Below, in pieces: positions 50,901 to 63,653 of a stretch of 64,000 bases of DNA. Made by a program: the position numbers and the translations under genes. The notes under the pieces were generated by a model that had not been told where the DNA came from, made no database searches, and saw only the letters and a list, made by a program, of their open reading frames with translations. The stretch is from Eucalyptus grandis (lineage: Eukaryota; Streptophyta; Magnoliopsida; Myrtales; Myrtaceae), in contig NC_052619.1 in the NCBI RefSeq assembly GCF_016545825.1, positions 10,803,501 through 10,867,500 of the forward strand, in the 5' to 3' direction. How positions within the stretch are numbered: position 1 is the stretch's first letter; every line of letters begins with the position of its first letter.

Positions 50901-52016
50901 GAGGAAGTTTGTCTATATATGACGCCAATAATGGCATACGATGACTGAAATTGGCATCCCATAGCTTTTCTGCCAGTTGACAAAACTTGGCAGACCTCAG
51001 ATATGTCATTTAATAATTATTTGAACTAACGTTGCATATCTTTTAGACGATTGAATAGATTAAATAGGACAGAAAGATGAAAAGAAAGTTGTCTGTGAAC
51101 TTCTCTCTCTAAACGCTAGCCCGCACAAGGATTTTACTTTGAATCTGAATTAGAGTGACTTGTAGAAATATCCTTGGACAATTAATGTTGCAAGTGCTTT
51201 GTCTTTTCTGTTCTCCTTTGTTGAGATGTTGATGTTTAACTGAAACATACAGTGAGTTAGTGATGTTTTTGTTTTATTGTTGGAAGCCTTCAGGGTAAGT
51301 ATCTTATGATCAGAGAGAGAGAGAGAGAGAGAGAGTAAATGGGTAATCAAACTTTATGTTGGGGGGCACCTTTGGTTTTTATGGAGTTGGGCGACAATAG
51401 GTATGACCTCTGTTTCAACACTCTCTTTTGCAGGGAAGCTTCTTTTGGGGAATTTAGCTTGAACCTGTCGCCATTCCGTAATTTAAAGTTCCTCCAGGTG
51501 AGAGGGTATTTAATACATTCATAGGCGAATCATCATTCTCATCAGAATGTTGGGAGATAATTTGTTATCCTGTTGATATACTATACTTTTTGTTCGAGTG
51601 TCATTTGTTTCTAGTAGTATGATGTTTCTCATCTGGGAAAATGTATACCCTAGCATATGTATGTTTAATGTCCTTTTTATTCAAGCTAATTACTGTCTTG
51701 AAAAGGATTTGTTCCTGTTGGAACTCTTTTTGCTTTCTCCTGGCGCAATAATCGAAAGAGTTCCTGAGAAAGGCATTCACATGGTCTTATCCTCTATCCA
51801 AATGTATAGAATATCCTTGTAAGAGGACAGATGTTATTAGCGCTATATGTCATTCTCTCAATGGATCTATGAGCGGTACATCATCTTGTCCGTGATTCTG
51901 CGTTTCCTGGTGCCGAACATTCATGCATTTCTGACATATTTCTAGAACTGTTTTCCGCGTTGGGCCCGCCACAGGTACTGTTTTTTGGGTGATACGACCT
52001 TGGGTAACAGTAGATG
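47995..52016. other. T-rich non-coding DNA downstream of the RING gene
   Basis: Four kilobases with no supported gene. T-rich, intron-like composition. Short repeats: (TTA)n at about 48086-48103 and (GA)n at 51312-51336. Could include a 3' UTR intron of the RING gene or introns of an unseen gene, but I find no conserved exon. Confidence 0.4.
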
Positions 52017-52020
52017 TTAA

Positions 52021-52595
52021 GCCTATTTGGTTCGTCTTTGGGAAATGGTTTTGGGAAAATGTAAATATCTTTGGGTAGTATGGGGTTTTCAAATACTATA
52101 TCTTTTGACAAATTATAACTTCAAATAGCATTGAAAATAGTTTTGTATAAATGTTCATTGGTAAAATCAAATTCACATTTATAAAAAGGCTTTTGTTATT
52201 TTTTTTTCAAGTCTGAAAATTAAATTTAATTTAGAGGCCGGCATTAGCCAACTGCCAGACAAATCGCCGGACGGCCAAATGGCAGCCTAAGGTTACGTGC
52301 TTACGTGGCACGCTTAGGGTTGTGAGGTGCATCGCCCCCAAGCGATGGTCACTAGGGATGTGTGACCCCCAAGTGGTGGAAGATGAATAGTCGTGAATGA
52401 ATAGGGAAGAAGATGAACATCGGACTTGTATTTTCAAGATGTTGAAAGCTCAAAGTAGGTTTTGGCATTTGCAAAATTAGTATTTGAGCAAGAGAGTTCA
52501 AAAATACGCGGCGATTTTATATTTTCAAAATCTGCTTGTAAAAAGTTGAAACCAAACAAGGTCAAGAGTCTTGTAAAAGTTGAACCAAACAGGGC
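52021..52595. mobile_element. Tourist-like MITE
   Basis: The left end GCCTATTTGGTTC and right end (inverted) GCCCTGTTTGGTTC form TIRs. TTAA flanks both sides (52017-52020 and 52596-52599), in line with the TTA/TAA target of PIF/Harbinger elements. The 575-bp body has no coding capacity. Confidence 0.55.
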
Positions 52596-52640
52596 TTAAG
52601 AGTGCATTTGGAAACTGCTTTCCAAGGAGTTTTCAAGGAG

Positions 52641-52740
52641 NNNNNNNNNNNNNNNNNNNNNNNNNNNNNNNNNNNNNNNNNNNNNNNNNNNNNNNNNNNN
52701 NNNNNNNNNNNNNNNNNNNNNNNNNNNNNNNNNNNNNNNN
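52641..52740. other. 100-N scaffold gap
   Basis: Exactly 100 N, the usual placeholder for a gap of unknown size. The 5' end of the LINE and the left border of duplicate copy B are hidden here. Confidence 1.
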
Positions 52741-52799
52741 ATGAGTCAGTTTCGCTAGGCAAAGTTCGTGATGTGAAAACCGATAACTCGCAAGAATAC

Positions 52800-53165
52800 A
52801 GATTGAATTAGATTTGAAAGCACCTTTGAAAAATGGCAAACTCATAAGTATTGAAGGAAAAACTCTCACGGTTGGATTTTCGGTATGAGCGGTTGTCACA
52901 TTACTGTTACTCTTGTGGACGTCTCGGGCATTATGCTGCTTCATGTCCGGAGGTTCCTTATGATGAATCCCAATTTGACGGTTGTGACACGATGATCTAT
53001 GGACCTTGGCTGAGAGCAGAGCTTAAACAATTTAGTCCATACTGGGATGCTTTTTATCAACCTAAATCCCCTAGTGAGACAATGGACCTAAGCAAACACT
53101 CAAACTCCTCCTCCATTTCAGCCCGCACTCCTCGCTCTTCCATCTATTCCTACCAAGGTGGATGA
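52800..53165 (+). pseudogene. LINE ORF1 relic (zinc-knuckle protein)
   Basis: Open for 104 codons from 52851. It contains a YERLSHYCYSCGRLGHYAASC zinc knuckle (C-x2-C-x4-H-x4-C), as in plant L1 ORF1 proteins that coat LINE RNA. The upstream part (LGKVRDVKTDNSQEY) belongs to the same ORF1 but is out of frame and truncated by the gap. Confidence 0.75.
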
Positions 53166-53479
53166 ACTTTGAATCCCGGTATACAACACTAACCTTCCGG
53201 GCGCTTGAATGTTGTCAATCCCTCTCATATTACTACGGATCTCGTCCCCGTGGCGTACAAGATGAAAGCTACTCAGCCCTCGTACGGGATAAACAGCAAC
53301 GAAGCGATCTAAGATCACTCGTCCTCCGTCTCTTGGGGGCTCTAGTAAAAAATCTAAACGCTATGCACCTTATGATGTGACCTTTCCTTCATCTACAGGT
53401 ATGGATGAGTCCCTTCTTTTGATGCCCAGTTTTGAGGCAACTTTTCCCGATCTTCGGGCTTTGGCGGCCGGCCCTCAAC

Positions 53480-56400
53480 GGCCACCGGGTTCCAAATGAA
53501 TCTTCTTGGAATTGTCGAGATTGGGCAATCCGACAATTCAAGCCTAAAGGCGATGATAGCTGTGATAAGCCCGATATTTTGTTCTTAATGGAAACGAAGC
53601 ATAATCAGAATTTTGTGAATAGGATACAGCGGAAGTTACATTTCACTCACTCTTATGTGAAGGACCCTGTCGGCTTCAAGGGAGGCCTCGCTCTGTTTTG
53701 GAATGACACTTTTGAAGTTTCTCTTGTTCATTTGGATGATCGCTTGTTGATTTCATTGTCTGTGATCCTCGAACTTCTGTCTCTACGCATATCACTTGCT
53801 TGCATGCTCCCCATCATATCAACTCCGTCAAGAGTTCTCGGGATACTATCGCACTATACATGCTGCCAATCATTTACCTTGGATCTGTCTTGGTGACTTT
53901 AATGATTTCCCTTTCTCCCCGGGAGAAGATGGGTAAGAGACTCGCATCCACTTCGAGAATGACTCTCTTTTAACCTAATTAATGATTGTGCCTTCTAGAA
54001 CTACACAAGAAAGGCTGTGAATTTACTTCGTCCAATCACCGTGAAGGGGATGATCTTGTAAATGAGAAGTTAGATCGGGCGTTTTTGTTCTTCGATTGGC
54101 CGACGTCTTTCCCTTCTCGCAGAAGTTTATGCTTTACCTCCCGTGGGCTCGGATCACCGCCCTTTGTCGGGCAGTGCAAGCGCGTCCCCCATCCGTCGAC
54201 GTACAAAAATGTTTCACTACGAAGCTTTACGGAACCTAGATCATGAGTGTCACGACATAGTTTCAAAAGACATGGGACAATGGTAGTACCTCATTGCTTC
54301 CGGTTACAGGTGCAGCTTGCTCTCCGATTATCTAGCCGGAGAAAAAGGTTCAGCAACAGTCACTCCTTATCTCTCATTTGCATTCTCAACCGAATCAATC
54401 ATTAATCGACCGTTTATCAAAGAGGGGATAAAGAGCAAGCTCATGCAATCCGATGTGAAATTCATCAATTATGGACTCGAGAGGAACAGTGCGGGCTATG
54501 CGTTCCCGTATTAATTGGTTGAAATGGGGAGACCATAATTCAAAGTTTTTTCATGCTTCTACTATGCAACGACGACAAATCGAATTACAATGCTTCTAGA
54601 TACTAATCATCGTGATTCGAGAACCGTGATCACTTAAAGAACTTACTCGGGGTTTCTTCTCTCGGCTATATCGACCAGGGCAATCGGGATTTTCAACCTT
54701 TCTACAAGAATGTCCTATGGTAACTCCCCGAAATAAATAATCATTTGATGAGAAAGATCACGTAAGAGGAAATTTACCAAGCAACCTTGTCAATTGGGAG
54801 CTTCAAAGTCTCCGAGTCCTCGATGGCCTTCCCGGACTCTTCTATCGGCATCACCGAAATGTTATAAAATCATCGGTTATTCAAACGGTCCAAGATTTTT
54901 TTGATACGGAAGTATGCCTACCGTACAATGTAACGATTATAGCCCTAATCCCTAAAGTTCAGCATCCAGAAAGCATTGAACAATATCGTCCTATTAGTCT
55001 TTGTAACTTTGCTTACAAGATCATTTCCAAGATAATGGCCAATCGACTTAAACCATGGTTATCCTCTTTGATATCAAATGAGCAAGCAGCATTTATTAGC
55101 AACCGCGATTCGGACAACATTATGGTGGTGCAAGAAGTCATGCATCAATTTCGAGTAAGAGCATGCAAGAAACGTTTCAATTTTATGCTAAAACAGATAT
55201 GCGTATGGCCTATGATCGGGTTGAATGGGACTTTTTGGCAGCCTATTTAAATCATTTGGGCTTTCACTCTAAGTGGGTTTTCTCGGGTCATGGCTTGTGT
55301 CACTACAGCTTTCTTCAAAGATTAGATTTAATCGGTGAACATCTTCCTTATTTTAAGCCCACTAGGACTTGCGCCAAGGTGATCCCCCTCTCTCCATACC
55401 TCTTCATTTTAATAGCCAATGCCCTATCCGCATCTATCTCTCAAGCCGTGTCTATAGGTCATCTTAAGGGGGTTCAATTCAATAGAGACCTGTCCTATCT
55501 TATCGCACCTATTTTTCGCTGATGATTCCGTATTTTCCTCCGAGCCACCATTTCGAAAGTCAAAATCTTGCTAACCTCCTAAACCAATATTGCTCGCCAC
55601 ACAGCCAGCTCATAAATCGGAATAAATGTGTGTTCTTTAGTAAATATTGTCCTAACTCTCTACAACAGAACATAGCACAAGAACTCGGGTACCTATTCTC
55701 ACTAAGTATGGAAAATACCTGGGCATTCCTTCGGATTGGGGCCGATCCAAGAAGGAAATGTTCTCTGGATTCCGGCAAGAGTAAATGCTAGATTAGCAGG
55801 TTACGAGAACAATTTTATCGAAAAGTGGCAAGGAAATCTTACTCAAATCGCTGATACAGCCTTACCGCAAATATGCCATGTCCATCTTCAAGCTTCCGTC
55901 TCTCTCCAGCATTAATAGAAAAGAAGATCTCACTTTTGGTGGAGTAAGCATAATAGTAATACGGGCATTCACTGAAAAAGCTGGTCCGAATTAAAGCTGT
56001 CCAAAGCTTCGGGGGGATGGGTTTTCGTGATTTAATTAACTTTAACAAATCTATGCTTGGAAAGCAAGCCCGAGACTTTTCAACAACCTCAAGCTATTTG
56101 GAGTCGGCTCTTTAAAGGTTTATATTTTCGATACTCCCCTCTTTCCAAATTGCTACTTTAGGACATCTACCTTCTTGGGGGTGGCGAGTTTAGTGAAAGG
56201 CGAGATGTTATTACTCCTAAATTACGATGGTTAGTCGGAGATGGGTCGCAGATTCATATTAGAACAGATCATTGGTTACCTCAAGGTCAGATAGGAGGCT
56301 TACCTGCTGAGGGCGAACCAGCACTTGTTGCCGATCTCATTGATTCTCAACGCTCTGAATGGAAGTCCTCCTCGCCATTTCATTCTTCGATCACCAAAAG

Positions 56401-57535
56401 TTAGTAAAGCCATTCTCAACACTCCTATCAATCCTTCTCTTCACCACGATCACCTGGTTTGGACAGAGACATCTTCCTCGGTACCTACTCGTGAAGAGTT
56501 GTCATCATTATCTCTCCGCACAATCTCGGACATAATTAAAACCCCATCATCCTCTTTATACTAACCCGCCTATGTTATGGAAAAATTTGGAATATGCGAG
56601 ACAAGCCCAAGCTTAAAGCTTTTCTATGGTTAGCTTGTAAAAACGCATTAGCCACAAAACAGAACCTTACCAGCGACATATCATTCAGCACCCTTTTGTA
56701 CCTCTCGCCATAACTCTATACCAGAAACAATAGAGCATCTGTTTTCTTTTGCCCTTGACTCACGACATATGGAACCATGAAGATATCGTAGCCGCATATG
56801 TCCTACCTCGCACGCGAGACTTGATGCTTGGCTTGTAGACTATATTTCTAACCCTCGAGAGTCTCGGATTTCGAAGTGATTGCTCATCTCCCCGTGGGAA
56901 ATTTGGAACATCGAAACAACGCCGTCTTCGCCACTCTCGTTGGGATTCTCTTCTTGTCGTCACGAAGCCCTCTCCCAACGCATTATCTTCAAGGTCATCC
57001 AACCCGCCAAAGAAGATTCAAAAGGGTCGATCGGTCTAGGGCACGGATGGACCCCCAAGGCTTTATCAAATGCAATATTGATGGGGCTTTTCGCCCGCCT
57101 TTCGAGCAAGGATCCATAGCTTGCGTTTACAGAGACGAGAGGAATTTTGACGGATGTGCTTACCCGATCTTACTGCTCCGCCCGCCGCTATTCCAAGCCG
57201 AGATCTACGCTCTTATGTCTCGCTCTTCAACGGATCATCTGTGGGCCTCCATCTTCCCACTTGTGATTGAATCCGATTGCTTGCAGCCTGGTGGAGATCG
57301 TTACCGACGAAAAAGCAGCGCCATGGAAGGAGAGTCATCCGCTCGCGATTCCGGGAAGATCTTCTTCAGCAATGCCCTCACCTTCGCTTCGACATATTCC
57401 ACGAACGGCAAACCTAGCGGTGATTGGGCTGCAAAAGCCCACGGGATCAAGGCCCATCGACAAACCGCTTTCTTTCCTCCGCCTTCCTTTCTTAATGTTC
57501 TTTCTTCGATGCTTCCCGCTTGTATTAATCTCTAA
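53480..57535 (+). pseudogene. LINE ORF2 relic (endonuclease, RT, RNase H)
   Basis: Non-LTR retroelement polyprotein split into about ten short frames. Domain order is endonuclease, reverse transcriptase, a Cys-poor linker, RNase H. The RNase H domain after RT is found in a subset of plant L1 elements (established knowledge). The catalytic DD of the RT is present but the reading frame is not restored anywhere. Confidence 0.8.
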
Positions 57536-58426
57536 TATAATATAAGTTCTCTTTCGACCAAAAAAAAAAAAAAAAACATGGATATTTACTAAATTCACGA
57601 TTCCATAATGATTTGTTTTTAACCAAGCAACAAAATTAATTGACCCTTCTCTTCTCATGCAATCCAGTTCTTGTAGAGTTCTTTTTTAGCCTCGTGAGTC
57701 TAATCTAAACCCTAATGTTAAGAAATCAATATATTTTCATCTCTTCATCCTTTCTTCCTAGTTCTAAGTACAAACATTGTGTTTCGACTCAACTCTATTT
57801 TCGTTTTTGAGTAGAATGGACATGATACATGAAGCGGTTAATGAGACTATTAGTACGAAAAATTCAACACTATTAGGGGCAACATTTGAAGCGTTAATAG
57901 CACAAATTCATATTTGACACTAAACCATTGAGAACTAAAGACTTCCATTCACTGGGGGGAGGGGGCCTACGAGCCAAGGGATAGTCTCGAGGAGACAGTT
58001 TCTATAGGGCGTGGTTTACGTTGGCTGTAGTTAACACATTGCAATGTTGCCAATTAAATGAAAGTAAAACAAATAGAAAGCTTGGTGAAATCTAAAGGAG
58101 AAATGATTGAGTTATAATCTTTAATCTATTATGAGAATAACTGTCTATTTTCTATCACAAAAAAAACTAGATAATAAATAATCATAAATTATTGTAAGTT
58201 CCACTCTTTCAAAATCTATGATTTACAACAAGCTATTATTCTCATAGTAACCTAAAGACTATTATGCTAACAAAATCCAATCTGAAATAAATTTCAATAC
58301 AATTTTACTTCAAATGGCCTAACAATTTTAGGTTTCTAAAGTGAACTCCTAACTTTTGATACCAACTGTATCTATCGCATAGCGTTCCTTCATCAATTAT
58401 AAGAAGCCAAACTCTTCAGCTATGTG

Positions 58427-59115
58427 TTACAAGCTTGGATTTACGATCGAAAGCGGAGGAGAATAATGGCAATAAGGCTTCCCCATGGATTACAGCTCCA
58501 CCATACAATCTTTGAAGTGGTAATGTCCGTGCCTCCTCCTCTTCACTAAGTTGGGGCCATGAGGGATAATCATAAAAAATAAATAAATAAATAAAGATAT
58601 AAATAAATAGATACAATTCGGCTTAATGTGATACTTTTCATCAACCTCCAAAGAGAAGGAAAAATTATAGCCTAAGAAGGATGAATTCTCTTAGCTCTTA
58701 ACTTTTGTGCATGTTTGAGTATCGGGTCAATCTCGAAAGCCTAAAATCTAAAGGCTTTTTCAGGTTTATGATCTTCCCATCGTTGACTGCACTATATAAG
58801 CTTCACTCAGAAGCAATGGAGGTTCTGTCGTTAAATAACACTAGATCTAGGTGCTCCCAGTGGACAAGTCTTCGCGGTCTCCGGAAATCTACTTGAGCTT
58901 CGAATGGAGTTGGCCCATCCATGTTGCACCTCGATATGCTGCCTCGCAATCAAGAGCAACAAAGCACCCCTAAAAAATATGACACTGCGAATATAAGACC
59001 TGGAGTTGGGGAAGTAACTGCCGTCCACTCCTTGTCGCCAAGTTTCCAAAGCCCTAACAGTACCCTCCTCCTGTAGATGACCATGAACCTATAATCTAGA
59101 GATGTAGTGGGGCTA
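58427..59115 (-). pseudogene. F-box/DUF295 relic 3B (C-terminal half)
   Basis: Copy-B partner of relic 3A with the same lesions. The TAAA/AAAT microsatellite in the CIYF region is longer here (58575-58613), and there is a small extra insertion next to the IEPS codons. Confidence 0.75.
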
Positions 59116-59596
59116 ACATGTTAGACTAACATATGTCACAGTTTGTAAAGTTTTGGGTTTTTTATGTTACAAAAAAAAAAAATTAGGGTAAATTTGTCAT
59201 TTTAGGTAAAGTTTGGGGTTTTTGGTGGTATTTTCCCTTAAAATTTTGATTTACTGATTTTAATGAAGTTGTTAAAGCATGTCCCCGACATCCTTAGTAT
59301 TGCCCTCGAACAACTCGGAGATTAGCTTCAGACAATAAAGTAATGTGGACAAACTTGCTCTTGGTCGAGCTTTCATGAGAGAAATATGCCAAGGGGATGC
59401 AGAGTGGAAAGTTTGGAATGATCTGGAGATTGGTTTAAGTGATAAAGGTTGTTTCATCCATCGTCGGAAGAGACGTGACATATCATGTAGTGCGGCAGAT
59501 AAAACAATAGAAAGCAGACACCCAGACATATAACGAAAACCGAAATGAATATCAGTACAATTTTACTTCCTATGAGCCATCATCAATCATAACAAG

Positions 59597-60685
59597 TTAA
59601 AAGTTGGGTTCGATCCAAAGCGGAGGTGAAAAATGGCTGTAAGATTTCCCACTGAAATGCGGCTCGATCTTACCATATTTAAGGTGGTATATTCCCATGT
59701 CTTTGCCTCCTCCATTTTTAGTATGCCGGGATGATTCGAGATAATCATCAGTAAAATAAATACGATTTGACTTAATGTGATGCTTTTCATTGACCTCTAA
59801 AGAGAAGGAAGAATTCCAGCCCAAGAATAGGGAAGTGTTCTTCAAGGTCTTAACTTCTGTCCACGATTGAGTCTCCAGGAAATCGCGAAAACGTCAAATC
59901 GAGAGGTTCTTGCTCCAGGTTCTTGCTATCCCTGTCGTGACATCACCGATAGAGATCCCGTCGTTGATTGCACCAGATACGCTTGCTTGCGACCTAGGAC
60001 CCTTAGTGGCATTTTGAAAACTACTTGTGCTTTGAACGACGTTGGCCCGTCCGCGTCGCACGTCAATATGCCACCGTTGCAATTGAGAGCAAAAAAGCAC
60101 CCCTTATAATATATATGACATCGAAATTATATCGCCTGGGGAAGTCACCGCCGTCCACTTCTCGTCGCCAGGATTCCAAAGCCCTAAGCGTCCTTTGTTC
60201 CTATAGATGACCATAACCTTGTAATCTGGAGATCTAGTGGGGCTATCGGATAGGACGAACTAAGCGATGAAGTCACCATAGGTGTGATGATGCATGCGCA
60301 AATGTTCAACTTCAATGCCGGAGGACTTCTTCAAATTGGGAAGCTCGATTACATGGCGGTGACGCGACATGGGATTCTTCAGCATGTGGAGTTTCCAATC
60401 TCTGCCGACCGTCAACACCCAACCTCGCGAAGAGAAGCACCTCCTCGCCTTCGCTTGAGGCAGGAGCTTGTTGTGAACCTGCTGACATGAGAGGCAGAAA
60501 AACTCGCGCCTCAGCGGACCCTTCTTGTCGGCGAGCATCAACCACGGGACATTGCTCCTCTCTTCGACCGCGGCGGATCGCCACGAGCGGCACACTGCTC
60601 GGACCGCCAACAAGTCGTTCAGACAGAGGTGTTGCAAGCATAGTCCTAGCAACTCCGGTGGAAGTCTGCCCAAGTTCTCGCCATT
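59597..60685 (-). pseudogene. F-box/DUF295 pseudogene 4B
   Basis: Copy-B partner of 4A. It shares the TAG that replaces a Lys codon, so that lesion predates the duplication (or is present in both haplotypes). It has an additional one-base loss in the F-box (GTGGGAAG in copy A, GTGGAAG here, about 60658), which moves the MARTWADF start out of frame. The C-terminus PPLWIEPNF is kept. Confidence 0.85.
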
Positions 60686-60689
60686 CTCA

Positions 60690-62060
60690 ACTTTATCGAA
60701 TTGATATGAAGCGGAATTTCGCAAGAGGAGATAAGAGTATCTGTTTCGATGACCTTAACTGTTAACCACAAAAGTTGTTGATTGCTAATTGATAAAAGAT
60801 AAGACTCTCAGTCTAAATAGGAATCAAATTCTAACTGGAGAAGGAAACAAAATATTCGTTTGAATTATGTTTATTAGATTAGAATTATCTTCTGAAAATA
60901 TAATTGTTAAAATAAAGGGGAGAGGAGTATAAGCCAAAAGAGGAGACAAATTAATGTAACTTTTACTTTATTTTGTTGTGATAATGAAAGAAAATCACAA
61001 GTAAACCGACATGTATCCTAAAGTGAAAAAATTGTACGTGTGTTTTTCTTGCGGTATCAGTTTAGGAAGAGGATAGTCACACGATATGAATAAATTTGTC
61101 GATCCTATAGCTTTAGTAGTTCACAATATTCACAGCTATAGATACATTTTGTGGATAAAAAAAGAAAATCGAAAGAAAATATACTGAAAGAAAACCGTAA
61201 TACGAAGAAGAAAAGCAAATTAATTGCCCGATTACATCACAAATCTAAAACAACAATCCCTTTCACTTTTCTTGGCGTTACTCGGAAACCATTACCTTTT
61301 GCGCCAATTAGATAAGCAAGCGGTCAATGATTTTACTCATCTTATATTGGTGTTACTAAAACTATAAAATAGATTCACGTGATATATAAAGAGGCGATTA
61401 CTAATCAATTATATATGTTGGATAATAAGTAATTAGCTAATTATATATGTTGACTAATAAGGAAACAAAACACGAAATCTTTCAATATAGAATATAAGGA
61501 GTTGCAAATTCCTATTTCTCATGTTTTGGTTTAAAAACCTTGGAGTATATTAGCGTGTGTTATTAAAAATACACATCCCTATTTAATATATAGTATATAA
61601 TTTTTTCCTGTCGCAAATTTTTGTATAAGTTTTATGTTATGGGTACAAATAACCCGAGAAATTGAATCTATCTATAACTTATAGTGCTATAATAGAAACA
61701 GAGTTCTTTGCGTTAATTATGTCAATTAGTAATAGGTCAGTTTCCAAGACGACATAATATGTAATATATATAATATTTATATTCCTACAATCTGCACATA
61801 TAATCTCGCATATAACATTATATGAAATTGAGTTTGTGAGTAAATGCTATTTGGTTATTAGTAAATAATTGCCAATTACTTGCAAGTTGCAAGTTACAAT
61901 CTTTTCATACGCCATATAGTACTTACACTTTTCGCTTAACAGTTAATAATTATGTTTTGAGAATAAGTGAAGATAATTGATTTAGGCAACCTTGCCATGA
62001 AGCAACCGCTTGCATTCCTGCCTATAATTAAGTATTTACACTTGAAGTATGGCATCGTGC
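60690..62060. other. AT-rich upstream flank of pseudogene 4B
   Basis: Copy-B partner of 31795-33171 with no gene. Confidence 0.5.
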
Positions 62061-62070
62061 TCAAGAGTTT

Positions 62071-62287
62071 TTTTTTTTTTTTTTTTTGTCGGTCCTACTT
62101 TAATCATATTCTAACACTCACTCTTAAACTTTTGCCCTTGCCTCCTTGCAGGGCGTGGAAATCGAAACTCACTCCTGAAATGAAATCGTCCCCACCCCAA
62201 TCCCCCCTAAGAAGGTGGGGATTTGAACCCCCAACCTCCCCCTTCTAAGTTGGAAGGGTGGCCACTAGGGCGAACCCCCAATGGTTA
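62071..62287 (-). mobile_element. tRNA-derived SINE with 10-bp TSD (copy B)
   Basis: Same insertion as 33182-33397, with TCAAGAGTTT at 62061-62070 and 62288-62297 and the B box complement at 62219-62229. Confidence 0.88.
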
Positions 62288-63140
62288 TCAAGAGTTTATT
62301 ACAGTGAGTTTGAGGCAAGGTTTTCTGCAAGAACATAGCGTGAATCTTTTTGGCATAAGCCAATTATGCATGCCAAGGCATCGTCAAAATAAGAATAAAC
62401 CACGTTTCGTGCACCATAACCAAAAACCTTGTAACATAATCTCGGAGATGTCGGGACACTCTAGGTAATGACAAAAGAATGCAAAAAGGGGAGAAAATAA
62501 TTGATTCATTTTTTCAAGGAATACACCTCAATCGAAATCCACATTACATGGAGCCGAATATAAGTCATCTTAATTTTCATAGAGTATACTTTTTCTGTCA
62601 TCCCGAGTCGTCAGCAAGCGAGACATCTTCTTTTCTCCTAAGTACTTGTCGTCCAGAAGGAGCTGTACAGAAAGCAACAAAATGAAGGATCTGCCGTGTT
62701 AGCCATGTCTGGCATGATAATTTTATATTTAAACAGCAATCCCGCTACGACATAAAGGAATCAGGAAGAATATAATCAATCATATGGTAAGTCATGTAAA
62801 TTGCTGGAATCTATCTTCAAATGCAATGAATTAACAATTCCTTCTACGGGATACTATACTCGGATAGCATGAGAAGGCCGAATTCATGTGCTATGTGGGA
62901 TGATGCATGACTACTTACAGATCAATTAAACGCGGATGTAAACAAACTAGAAGAAGGGAAAAAAATATAATAATACCTCTTGCCTAAGAAACACATTTAG
63001 TCACTACTGTTCCTCCTACTTCTGATGATTTGGTTCGTAAAACATGTAAAGAGAGATGCAAATTTTGTTTCATACCATCCGCAGAAGATGTGTCCCTTGT
63101 CCGATTGATAATCCTTTGACTTCCACGGGGACAACCAGCA

Positions 63141-63653
63141 CTACACTACCCTTTTAAAGATTATGCTCCTGGGAAGGCAAAAGAAGAGATCAGCTTTGAT
63201 AAACTCCATCACTTCAGCTGAAATCAAATATAATTTCAATTACTATGTTGTCTGGGCATGGAATCATTAAAATCGATGCCGCTTCATATTTGTCAAACAA
63301 AACGTCTTCAATTGCTGAATCTCTTTCTCTATAAAGTCTATCTGACCAGCACAACTTCAATTACACAAGTCCAAAAGAGCTGATTCATGCACATGAAATG
63401 AAACAGATGATTCTTGACTCCCACATTAGAATAAAACAAACCATCGCAAGCCAGATCCACTGGCAAGACATGGAATTCTCACATTCAAATTTTGCCCAGT
63501 TTGAAGGAGTTTTGGAACAACAGTCTTGTTGTGAACCACGAGAGTAGAGTAGGCTGAACAGATCCACTTTTCCGTCAATCGGTTTTATGGATGTATTGGA
63601 CTCACTCATCGGGGGTAACTTGGCCGCTCCATTGTCCTCCATATCAAATGAAA
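63141..63653 (-). CDS. ArfGAP 3' exons, copy B (partial)
   Basis: Exon 7 equivalent at about 63654-63483 (VDLFSLL and NWAKFE motifs) and exon 8 equivalent at 63217-63141, with the same splice borders as copy A. The rest of this copy, if any, lies beyond 64000, so it cannot be told whether it is a full gene or a tail fragment. Confidence 0.6.

Larger units (their letters stand above)
52741..57576 (+). mobile_element. Decayed L1-type LINE with RNase H domain
   Basis: Plus-strand retroposon ending in poly(A) (57560-57576). ORF1 relic (52741-53165): a basic region and CCHC knuckle CYSCGRLGHYAASC. Endonuclease relic (about 53500-54290): SWNCR, DILFLMETK, GGLALFW and a GDFND motif near 53895. Reverse transcriptase (about 54950-55600): YRPISLCN, a KTDMRMAYDRVEWDFL stretch and the catalytic FADD near 55515. 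RNase H (about 57040-57330): KCNIDGAF and a later ESDC. Many frameshifts and stops. The 5' end lies in the N gap, so no target duplication can be checked. Confidence 0.88.
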
